Position numbers and translations under genes: made by a program
Shown: piece by piece, positions 35,143-45,116 of the stretch
Position numbering within the stretch: the stretch's first letter is position 1
Layout of the letters: every line of letters begins with the position of its first letter
Source of the DNA: Zantedeschia hybrid cultivar
Taxonomy: Eukaryota > Streptophyta > Magnoliopsida > Alismatales > Araceae
DNA length: 64,000 nucleotides
Assembly (NCBI GenBank): GCA_030544215.1
Contig: JARZZO010000016.1
Coordinates: 52,343,501-52,407,500, forward strand
Direction: 5' to 3'
The notes under the pieces: generated by a model
Database searches by the model: none
What the model was told of the DNA's origin: nothing
The model's input: the letters and a program-made list of their open reading frames with translations, nothing else

Positions 35143-37002
35143 CTAAGAGTAGTATTTCTTAAGATACAGACCATTTCAGGGGTGAGTTAACTCTTCCCCT
35201 TCTTCATTAACTAGACGGTAAGCGTTACCAGGAAAAGCATGTGATACAACATATGGTCCTTCCCAATTGAGTTGGAGTTTAGAACGCGGACCACAAGGTT
35301 TTACAAAGATTCTTTTGACAACCATTTCACCAACTTTGAACTTACGTTCGATGACTTTCTTTTGATAAAAACATGCTTATCTATTTTGATAAACTCTTGC
35401 GTGATTAGTTGCTGATCATCTTTTATCGTCTAAGAGTTCCAATTGAGTAAGGAGTGTTGAACGGTGTTCATCAATGAAAAATTCTTTATTCAATTTTACT
35501 CTTAATGACGGTATAAGGATCTCGTATGGAACTACCACCTACATTCCAAATGTTAAGGAATAAGGGGTCTGCCCAGTGGGTGTACGGATTGAAGTTCGGT
35601 AGGCCCATAGAGCCTCAATTAATTTTTCTGGCCAATTTGTAAATTTATTAGACTTACACGTCTTTTTGATGATTTTTATCAAAGTCTTGTTAGTTGCCTC
35701 TGCTTGGCCATTGCCTTGCGGATAATAAGGAGACGAATGATGCAATGCAATTTTGTACCTGTTACAGAGGTCTTTCAGTTCTTGTGACACGAACTGCGGT
35801 CTATTGTCGGTGACGATGGTGCTTGGAATTCTAAATCTGGTGATGATGTTTTTCATGATGAACTTGCAGATGGTTGATGCTTTGACTTCCGTATATGCTT
35901 CAGCTTCTGCCCACTTGGTGAAGTATTCCGTTGCCGTGACGATGAAGGACTTCTGCTTAATGTCGGAATCAGGATTACCAAGGGGTCCAATGATATTGAA
36001 TGCCCACATGGAGAAAGGCCGTGGAGAGGAAACGTGGTGGAGTGAAGATGCAGGAGAATGAATCTTATCGGCGTGAAGTTGGCACTTAGCACACCTACGG
36101 ACATATCCTATACAATTTTCTTCCTTGGTTGGCCAATAAAATCCTTGCCTAAGGATTTTCTTTGCTAACATTTGTCCATTAACATGGCCACCACAAACTC
36201 TAGCATGAGCCCCTTCCATAACCTTCCAAAGCTCATCTTCGTCTAAGCATCTTAGAAGAACTCCATCAAAACCTCTTTTGTATAATGCTCCTCCAACTAG
36301 GGTGTATCTTTGAGCAACTCTCCTAATAGCCCTTTTCTCCTCAGCTGTGACTTCTTCAGGATATGATTGATTTTCACAATATTTAGCAATTTCGTAATAC
36401 CATGGTTTCTGCTCATCATCCATCTCTTCTAACAGCTCCATTAACATAATTTCTCTCTTTTCCACAATATCTCCATCTCTGACCTTCTTTAGCAGCTTCT
36501 CCTTAGTCTTAAGGAATGAATGATCTTTCACGGCATGTGAAAGACGCCTATGAACGATGATTGATTCGGATTGTCTGCTGATTGGAAAATCGAGGGACGA
36601 TGCAAGTGAAGCTAGAGCGTCAGCTAAGATGTTCTGATTCCTTGGAACATGGACGAAGATCAATTTTGTGAAAAGCTTAGCATAAGCAGAGGTAAGTTCT
36701 TGATAAGGCTTGAGCTTGGGATCAAGAGTTCGATACTTAGTTAACACCTGGCGAAGAATCGATTGGCTATCACCTACAATTCTGAGTTTGGTGGCACCAT
36801 GGAGATGAGCAGCCTCGAAGCCAGCAAGGAGTGCCTCATATTCAGCTATATTGTTAGTGACTGGAAAGTCAAGCTGAAAGGCTTGTGGAATGGTGATACC
36901 TTCAGGTGATAACAGAACAATGCCTATACCCTTTCCATGGGAATTCAGAGCTCTGTCAAAATGCAGAGTCCACATATCATCTTTGATTCGGTCTATGGAC
37001 AT
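35143..37002 (-). pseudogene. pol: Second RNase H and integrase of element B
   Basis: Archaeal-type RNase H (about 37000-36620) with its Asp/Glu/Asp/Asp positions present, including ILAD, which element A has lost. Integrase follows, with its zinc-binding region at about 36230-36080. The first catalytic Asp is Asn here (WAFNIIG) and TDNGPQF reads TDNRPQF, so this integrase is dead. Stops at 35539-35541 and several downstream break the C-terminus; the native stop is at 35143-35145. Confidence 0.88.
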
Positions 37003-37026
37003 TAGTTCCTCATCCGGAAACTCCGA

Positions 37027-39150
37027 TCAGACTGGATCAAAACGAGGAAGGGGATGGTGAGCGAGATGTTCTGCTACGGCATAGCCTTTGATCACTTTCT
37101 GCTGAATGTAAGTGATATCGAATTGAGATAGAAAGCTTTGCCATCGTGCTAACCTATTAGTAAGGACAGATTTCTCAAGGAGAAACTTGATCGGATTCAT
37201 TCTAGCGATAAAATGGACTTCATGGGCTAGAAAATAATGCTTCAATTTTTGAACCACCCATACAAGTGCTGCACATGTTTTCTCCATCGCCCTGTATCTC
37301 TGCTCAGCGAGGTTGAGAAGTTTAGAAAGATAGTAAGCTACCCTCTCCTTTCCTTCTTCATCTTCTTGCGCTAAGACAGCCCCCACTACATCATCCAGGA
37401 CAGAAATGTATAATATCAATGGTTTACCCGAAGATGGTGGTCTCAAAACAGGAGGACTTGCCAAATAATTCTTTAATCCATCGAACGCCTCCTGACACTT
37501 ATCGTCCCAATTGAATGTGACTCCCGGCTTGGTAAGCTCGTAAAACGGCTTACACCTTTGTGAGTGTTGGGAGACACAACGGCGAATAAATTGCAACCTC
37601 CCGATTAATCCTCTTAACTCTTTCAAGTTCTTGGGAGGTGGCATCTCTCTGATAGCCTTCACCTTGTTGGGATCAATCTCAATTCCCCGCTTACTGATAA
37701 TGAATCAAAGTAATTTCCCTGAGGATACCCCGAATACACATTTCTTGGGGTTCATCTTTAACTGATATTCTCTTGATCTTTCTAATACTCTTGCCAGAAC
37801 TTTGGCATGCTCAGCCTTCGTCTTAGATTTCACCAACAGGTCATCCACATACACTTCTAAATCAATATGCATCATGTCGTGAAATATTGCCATCATAGCC
37901 TTTTGGTAAGTGGCCCCAGTATTCTTTAATCCAAAAGGCATGACGACATAGCAATATGTTCCCCAAGGTGTAGTGAATGATGTCTTTTCTTGATCTTCTT
38001 TTGCTAATTTGATCTGATTATATCTTGAAAATCCATCCATAAATGATAAAGTTTCATAGCCAGCAGTGTTATCGATGAGTACATCAATGTGAGGCAATGG
38101 AAAATCGTCTTTAGGACACGCCCGGTTCAAATCTCGGAAGTCAATACAGATTCTGACCTTCCCATCTTTCCTCATAACCGGGACTATGTTGACCACCCAT
38201 TGTGGATAAATGACAACTCTAATGAATTTGGCTTTATGTAATTTATCAACCTCTTCTTTCATTTTTAAAGCTATTTGTGGGTGAAATCGCCTTAACTTCT
38301 GTTTAACCGGGCTAGCTCTATCCTTTAATGTCAACCTGTGTTCCACTAGCGATGAGTCTAACCCCGACATATCCTCATAACTCCAGGCGAAAGTGTCCTT
38401 AGAATCCTTAAGAACTTGTACCATTGCCTTCTCATTCATTTCGGAAAGATTCTTGCTAACGAGGACAACCTTAGGTTCGTCTTCAGTCCCTAGATTGATT
38501 TCTTTAGTGGGCTCTTCTACGGCAGCTGAGGGTTCATCAAATCTTTTTATTCCACTAGCATATGCCTCAGCCACGTCCTCGTCATCTTCCTCGTCTTCAA
38601 TAATGGGGTCTTTTCCGTGTATCAATTCATACACCCCATATCTATCATTAACTGACTCATCATCTATACAACCTTCTGGCATCTGAATAGGGTTCTTTAA
38701 TAGCTGAGGGATCATAGAGCAAGAAAGACATTTATCAGCTAAATCCTGGAGATATCTATCTGAAATTTGTTTACCCTTAGATTTTCTAGACTTCCTAATC
38801 TGACTAACCTGCCTAGAACTAGACTCCCTAACTTTGCTAGACTCCCTATCCTGACCTAATGAGGACGAAGTAGAATGAAAATTATGGGATACAGGCAGAA
38901 ATACAAGAGAATCCTCTCGAGGGGAGGGGCAGAGTAGATCTAGAAGAGAGTCTTGAACGAAAGACCCACGCGATGGGGCACAATCGGACAAGTAGGAAGT
39001 TTCCTCAATGAGGATCTGGGAGAATTTTGTTGCCAAATTGGCGTTTTTTTTTGGGAAAAGATGAATTAAACATAAAACAGGAATGAAGATGAATAGGAGG
39101 AGAATGGGATGGAGGAAGTGGCACCAAGGCCAAAAGATTGGGGGGATCAT
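37027..39150 (-). pseudogene. pol: Reverse transcriptase and first RNase H of element B
   Basis: Acidic linker, then RT with an intact YVDD box (about 37850), then Gypsy RNase H. The frame is the same as integrase. A nonsense codon near 37703 interrupts RT after the thumb, and another lies before 37027. At positions where A has nonsense codons, B is open, so the two copies decayed independently. Confidence 0.9.
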
Positions 39151-40657
39151 ACAGTAGTATGTTCCAGATCAAATCATAAATCCTCTCTAGATCGAGAGGA
39201 GGTTGAGAGATGAAGTCCCGTGGGGACAGAGTGATCATGACGGGCGGAGCCTGTGGAATATCTTCAGTAATGTCCCGCGACCAAGTCGGGGTCAGAAGCA
39301 TAGTGCGGAACAAGGTATGAAGCGTAAAAATGTGTGAAAGATAAGTTCCCCTCCAGAGAAGATCCGTGGTATAGCCAGCTTCATAGGGGTCATCTGGCTC
39401 CGCTTCATCTGTTTCTTCCGACAGCAGTATTCTTTTATAAAAAATGGCACCAGGCCCCTCAATTAGTTCGTCTATTTGTGGCGGCCACTTAGGTTTTGAA
39501 GGATCAAGAAACAGTCTATTCAATGCAATATACATATCCCTCACGTCAAACAATTTGTACCATTCACACTCAGGGTCTTGAAACTTCCTCCTTTTCATTG
39601 GCCGCAAAGCCTCCAAGGACTGGTATGTAAGCAATTCTGAACAATGTCTGGTCAGGTCTCTTCCATATATGTCATGGAGGTCAAAATAGGAAGTAATGAC
39701 CATCGTGTTGTCATGACTGATCACGGGCCCCTTGACAAAATGTGTGTATAAAGTCCATGTTAAGGGGTCCCGACCTTCTTTGCATGGTGTAGACATAGTC
39801 TCCCAGACCTTTTGGCCATCTTCGTTCTCTTCCTGCTGAGTAATATCCTGCTTCACTTTTCTTGGCCTATAGCCTAGGCCATTTCCAGGTGTCCTTCGGT
39901 TGTCCTTGATGGGCGTGGTTCTGCCTTGTAATTGTGTGCCCAGGCCCTTTCCAGGCTGATAACCACCCTTCATCATTATTTTCCATCCAAGAGTACTCAT
40001 GCACTTCCCCCGCTTTATAGCATTAAATGGATAAGGAGTGAGAGTGGCAGCCTTTAAAGGATCAGCCACCGGACGGTAAACTTGTAATACCGACAGAAAA
40101 GGTTGTCGGCTAGGTGAAGAAGTTGGCTTGATATTCAAGGAATGAGCAACAACAAGGATCGGAATGCTCGTAACTTTAATGATTCGTCCTTTATAGGGAA
40201 ATTTGAGACACTGATGATTCGTAGAGGGAATCGCCTCGAGGGTTTTCATATAAGGACGACCCAAAATAGCCTTCAAGGAAAGATCGATTTCCAAAATGTG
40301 AAATTCGACCTCGGCATGACATACCAGGCCTAACTCCACTTTCAAATAGACCATTCCTAGAGGGTAACGGGTGGAATTATCATATGCTGTAACATAGATA
40401 GGGCTAGACAACCATTTTTCTTTGGGTACACTGCACAACTCAAGGGTCTTCGGAGGTAGGACATTAATTGAAGCCCCTGTGTCGACCAGACATGCATCTA
40501 CGACCTTCTTACAGATATTGACCGTAATACTTAGAGCCATGCTTCTGGCTACTGGTGGTGCTAGTTCCGAGGCATGAAATGAGATAGAGGGTTGATCCCC
40601 CTGAGGAACTAGTAGTGCGGCGATCTTCTCTACTGGCACATCTTCGTTGACCATCAC
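39005..40657 (-). CDS. Protease, G-patch and spacer domain of element B
   Basis: An open 550-codon stretch. Retropepsin DTGA is at residues 59-62 and ILGRP at 131-135. A G-patch motif is at about residues 224-265 (39988-39863). An unassigned 270-residue domain shared with A follows. The stretch ends near a run of nine A residues (39042-39050, minus), after which the RT frame begins. The region upstream of 40657 continues the frame through a TAA to the gag linker. Confidence 0.82.
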   Translation of the reverse strand: MMVNEDVPVEKIAALLVPQGDQPSISFHASELAPPVARSMALSITVNICKKVVDACLVDTGASINVLPPKTLELCSVPKEKWLSSPIYVTAYDNSTRYPLGMVYLKVELGLVCHAEVEFHILEIDLSLKAILGRPYMKTLEAIPSTNHQCLKFPYKGRIIKVTSIPILVVAHSLNIKPTSSPSRQPFLSVLQVYRPVADPLKAATLTPYPFNAIKRGKCMSTLGWKIMMKGGYQPGKGLGTQLQGRTTPIKDNRRTPGNGLGYRPRKVKQDITQQEENEDGQKVWETMSTPCKEGRDPLTWTLYTHFVKGPVISHDNTMVITSYFDLHDIYGRDLTRHCSELLTYQSLEALRPMKRRKFQDPECEWYKLFDVRDMYIALNRLFLDPSKPKWPPQIDELIEGPGAIFYKRILLSEETDEAEPDDPYEAGYTTDLLWRGTYLSHIFTLHTLFRTMLLTPTWSRDITEDIPQAPPVMITLSPRDFISQPPLDLERIYDLIWNILLYDPPNLLALVPLPPSHSPPIHLHSCFMFNSSFPKKKRQFGNKILPDPH

Positions 40658-40813
40658 TTTTTATAGATACTCCATCAGAGCTTCCTGATGGGTCTTCGAT
40701 CTCTTTATCAATTCAAGCACAGAGATTCGTGCCGATGTTCTGTCAAGATGTTTCAACAGGTCATATTAAGTGCTTGGTGCACTCTCATCGTTATGTGCTT
40801 CCTCCGGCGGCTG

Positions 40814-41452
40814 TTATGGACCGTCTCTGACTGTTGATTGAGGAAAGACCTTGTTAAAGATCCTCCCACTCCGGAGTGCATGTTCTTCAGTTGTGGAAGG
40901 GCCGGGTGATAACTTGAGAACCACAGGGTTAGTAGATGGTGTAAATGGTTGGTATGTGGGTGATGGCGTGGGGTTAGTTGGTGGTGGCATGGTACAGATG
41001 AGAGGCTTAGATGGTTGGATGGTGGAAGGGTAATTGGTTGGTGCGGATGAAGTAGGTAATGGCATGCGGAGTAGAGGTTTAGATGGTTGTATGGTGTTTG
41101 GGTAAGTGTTGGTGGTAGTCAGTGATGTAGGGAATGGTACGCGGAGCAGTGGTTTGGATGGCATGAGGGGTGCGTGATTAGCTTGCGGGGGGTTATTTAA
41201 TGGAGGCGTAATGGCGTGGGAGGTAATGGGTTTAAGGAAAGCGGACGGTGGTAATGGGTTATTGGGTGTGGGTAAACGGTATGCGGGTGTTGGTACTGGC
41301 GTGATGATAACGGGTTGTGGTCTAGGTATGTGGATGGTGCGGCGTGGTGGTTGCTCTGCGGTGCTCGGAGTGTGGCCTGTTGAATAAATAGAGGAAGAGT
41401 CCTCTATCTTCCACTGTTGCCCTCGATTAGCCTCAGACAGGCTATTCGTCAA
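40814..41452 (-). CDS. Proline/threonine-rich gag linker of element B
   Basis: About 212 codons dominated by Pro, Thr and Ser, with in-frame repeats of a QPSKPLLRMP-like block. It lies between the zinc knuckle and protease. Element A lacks this region entirely. It is probably a flexible linker of the Gag-Pro precursor. Confidence 0.6.
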   Translation of the reverse strand: MTNSLSEANRGQQWKIEDSSSIYSTGHTPSTAEQPPRRTIHIPRPQPVIITPVPTPAYRLPTPNNPLPPSAFLKPITSHAITPPLNNPPQANHAPLMPSKPLLRVPFPTSLTTTNTYPNTIQPSKPLLRMPLPTSSAPTNYPSTIQPSKPLICTMPPPTNPTPSPTYQPFTPSTNPVVLKLSPGPSTTEEHALRSGRIFNKVFPQSTVRDGP

Positions 41453-41599
41453 AATAGGGGCAACTTGGTTCTAGTTCTAGTGTTCCGGGAGTGCGTTTTG
41501 CACTATACCCATGTTTGGAGGAGCCGCTGCCTGCGTCGGTGCTCTTGGTTGTTACTGCTGCTTCTGTTGTTGTTTATCTTCTCACCTTCAAGGCGGATA

Positions 41600-43620
41600 T
41601 GTACTTCTTCATCTCTTCCCAATCTATGCCTCCCTGCTTGTTGAGATCATGAATATAATCTCGGAATTGGAAACAGGTATCTATGGGGTGTCTAAGTTGT
41701 CTGTGGAAATAACAATACCTGGAAGTGTCGGCATTTTGGGGTCAGATTATTTTTTCTCTTGGCAGAGCCAAAGCATTGGCTGCCATTAAAGCACTGAAAA
41801 TATCCAATAAGGACTCTGGAAGGACTGGATATTCTGCCCTCTTAGGGCTTTGAGGCTTCCTCTGCTGGTTATAATCAGCAGGAGGAGGTACATTGTGGTA
41901 TGTCGGCGGTGCGTGCGGCTGGTGTTGCTGCTGTTGTGGAGGCTGATACTGCTGCTGTTGGGGCTGATACTGTAATTGCCGCTGTGGCTACTACTGTTGT
42001 TGCTGTTGTGGCTGCTGGTTCGGCTGCTGAGGCCGCTGGTACTAAGCCTGCTGATACTGTGGGTTCGGCTGCTGCTATCTGTAACCCTGCTGGTTTAGCT
42101 GTTGTGGCCACTGGTACTGAGGTTGCTGATTTCTCACGAATTAGGGCTGGTTATTATTCATGCTACTAACCTGCTCATGGAAGAGCGTGCCCTTAGTGGT
42201 TGGACCTGTGCTAGGAGAATTTGGCACGGCAGGCTTCCGAGGTAGAGGCCTGCTAGGTCGGTGAGGATCAAAGACACTAGAGAACGTAGCATCCTTGAAG
42301 GCATTCTGACAATACCATGCTCTTTCATAGAGCTCCGCCATACTGGTCAAATTGTTCAGGGCGAGGACTAACTTGAACTGAGGTGTAGCATTGGAAATTA
42401 ACATCTTTACTTGCTCCGACTCAGACATATGATCCTTCACTTTTTCTGCCATACCCCTCCATCTATCAACAAAACTGACTAACTCCTCGTCGGCCTTCAT
42501 CTTTTCGGCTATCAGGTCAGTAATGGACAGAGAGGGGGCGACTCTATCTTGGTATCGTTGAATGAATTTTCATGATACGATATCGTAGTCCTTTACTTCA
42601 GCAGGTTCTAAAGAAAAGAACCATTCGAGGACTTCCTGAACAAAAATGTCAACAACCTCTTGTCATTTTGCCAGAAGGATGACTCGTACATAAACTCCTT
42701 CAAATGAGTAAAGGGGTTACCAATACCGTTGTATTTTCAGTACACTGGCATCTCAGAAGGCGGCAGATGGAACACAGACAGACTTGGCAGATTAATCTCA
42801 GGCGCAACTTTAACTCCCATCATTTTCTGAAGGTTGTTGAATTGTTCGTCCATTCGCTCAATCTTTGCCAGCAATGCTTGCGTTGTTGGATCAAGTTGGG
42901 GAGGAGGGGGAGGTGGAGGTACATGATAGGCCTGTTGTCTAGAGTACATAGGGCAAGGAGGACTATAGAGTTGAGGTCCGGCGGAGCTTCTGCCATGCCC
43001 GAGGGCATTTTGGTATGTGGGCGTCATTGGCCTGACCGGTTGCCTCGAGGAAGAAAGTTGTGGCCCAGCTGGCCGAGAAGTTGAGACATGGAGGTCTTCC
43101 ATGGCCTGGTGAATGAAGGGAGTATGATGAAGAGGTTGTTAAGGAATGACAGGAGGAGCCGCAGGGTTCGGCTCGGCAGACTGCATGGGCGTCTTCCCCT
43201 TCAAAATAGACTGGATTGCCTCGAACTGTCGAGGATCCAGGCGGGAGGCAAGAACTCCCAAGGCGTTCACTAGATCCGAGGGATCGGAGGATGAGGGATC
43301 ATTCGGATTCATGTCCCCCTCGAAGATAGGATTAGGAACCGCATGCACATGGGGAGGAAGATCATAATATTGATTATGAGCACAAGGAAGAGGGGTTTGG
43401 ACATTTCCCTCATATCAGACTGGACAAGAATAAGGATTATGGGAGGCATCACCATCTCCCCCACTTCGAAATGGTAATCAGACTCAAGAGGGGCATTAGC
43501 ATCTCCCTCATAGTTGACTAAAGCATCTGGAGCCATGCTCAAATCCCTACTTGATCGAAGTAGCATGATGTTAGATTTTTTTTCAAAGATTTGCAAACAA
43601 GTTGCACAGAGATTATGCAA
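41600..43620 (-). pseudogene. gag: gag of element B with a CHHC zinc knuckle, broken
   Basis: N-terminal disordered region, retrotransposon gag core (about 42830-42140), Gln-rich tail (about 42130-41890), then a knuckle at 41673-41714 with Cys, His, His, Cys at relative positions 0, 3, 8 and 13. That spacing is the usual one for CCHC, with the second Cys replaced by His. Frameshifts near 43470 and about 42600, together with nonsense codons, disrupt it. Element A has lost the knuckle region. Confidence 0.8.
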
Positions 43621-43841
43621 ACAAGTGGATGTTTAACGTTATTTCAGGATTCCTTATTGGGTTATTTGGATTCAATTAATCACAAATTCACTCAATAGGT
43701 ATGATCCTAGTTTCAGTTCAACTTCCACCGTTATACTCTATGGCTTTCTCTCACAACGTTATGAAAATCTAACCAGGACTTCGATTGGTACAACCAGCCC
43801 GATGAACAAGGAGGAATACCTTGATTTTGGGGACTTACGGA
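43621..43841 (-). other. Residual leader of element B
   Basis: It aligns with positions 627-863 of element A. PBS and earlier leader are absent: the sequence jumps from gag-proximal leader straight into the LTR at 43842. Confidence 0.75.
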
Positions 43842-45116
43842 GATTATCATGAAAATTTATGTTGTTTATGTGACAAATGAAACCTATTAAAACTAAGTGA
43901 ATGTGATCGCCAGAAACTTTTAACTAAAAAGTTTCAAAAGAAAAGGTTTGATCGCCTACCTATTTTGGATGTGGGGGATGTTGAAGTTCTTGATTCTCCT
44001 CATTCAGCCGGCAGAAGAAAGAGAGCCCTTTCAACTTTGTTCTTGCTTTAGATGCTTATCAGATTTTTGAAGATCATCCAGATTCTTTTTCTTTGTTGAT
44101 TCTTTCCTCTTGATCTCCTTTGCACCTTGCAAGAAAGTGGAAAGAAAGAAAGAACAAGGAGAGTTCAAGTAGAAGTAGTATCCATTCCAGTATAATTTTT
44201 AATCATGCAACTAAACAAATGAACTCACTTGTTGGGATGGTCTTTTAAAACTCCTTTAAACAAATAGGTTTGAAACTATGCTAGTGAGTGTGTTGCATGG
44301 AGTGATGTGATGAAAATATGATGCTAATGTGAGAAAGATGCATAAATTAATTAAGAGCTAAGTTGAATGGCCCTTGGAAAAGCCTTAGTCTTGAATGAAT
44401 CTTGAATGGACGAAGAACGGATGAAGAGATGATGTAGACTCCGGTAGCAGCACCTCGATCTTTCAGCGTTCGGACATCGTCTTCTTCTTGGATCACTCAC
44501 TAATCTTTCAAGAATTATCACTCGTAATCACTATTATCACTTTAATCACCAATCATCACTCTAATCACTAACTTTTTAATGACCAAGGGGTTCTGTATTT
44601 ATAAGCTTCTTCTCATTAATGGATTAACATGAAAGATTTTGAAGTTTATCTAGCTAACAAACAGATAAACACAGATTAATTCATCACTATCTCTAATTAT
44701 CTAAAACGCGTCGCCCATGGAAGACGTGTTTTAGACTAATTAAGATAAGGATAAACATCCGAAAAAAGAGATAGAAACAGCTTATGAGACCTAAATGACG
44801 TCGTGACTGATAGACGTCTTTTAAATAATTAATCAATTAATTAAAATAAAATTTTAAATATCAAAATAGGAATAAACTCTAAATGACGTCTACACATGTC
44901 GACGTCTTTTAGACTTTTTCATATTTGATTAAAATTTAAGTTAAAATCAGTTTAATTAATTAACTTAAATTATGTCTGTTTGACCCGATACTATTTAGAT
45001 AATTAATCCGGAAAGATTAATAAAAATTAACTAATGATTAAATATCAGACCATTCTGAGGCATCATTATATGATATAAAATTTATTCAGAATGATGTCAA
45101 AATTAGCGTGTCTACA
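43842..45116 (-). repeat. 5' LTR of element B, 24 bp short
   Basis: It is 1275 bp and aligns with 26102-27376. The terminal 24 bp next to the PBS are deleted. U3 dyads have left arms at 44708, 44798 and 44886. TATAAATA (minus) is at 44596-44603. TSD ACGAG follows. Confidence 0.9.

Larger units (their letters stand above)
26078..45116 (-). mobile_element. Element B: second giant Tat-type Gypsy copy, inverted relative to A
   Basis: It is 19 kb with the same order as A: 5' LTR at right, gag, PR, G-patch, RT, two RNase H, IN, then two antisense PMD-like genes, then the 3' LTR at left. Flanks ACGAA (26073-26077) and ACGAG (45117-45121) are a 5-bp target duplication with one difference. The target is the leader of Copia F, whose sequence is continuous once B is removed (compare D near 60535). 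B lacks 24 bp of its 5' LTR end, the PBS and about the first part of the leader, and has many nonsense codons. Confidence 0.92.

Noticed and set aside
41875..42169. Ala/Val-rich ORFs on both strands at 41.9-42.2 kb
   Set aside because: Out-of-frame readings of the Gln-rich CAG/CTG tract of gag in element B.
1..45116. A and B as one inverted segmental duplication
   Set aside because: Each has its own target-site context, and they differ in deletions and in the positions of nonsense codons.
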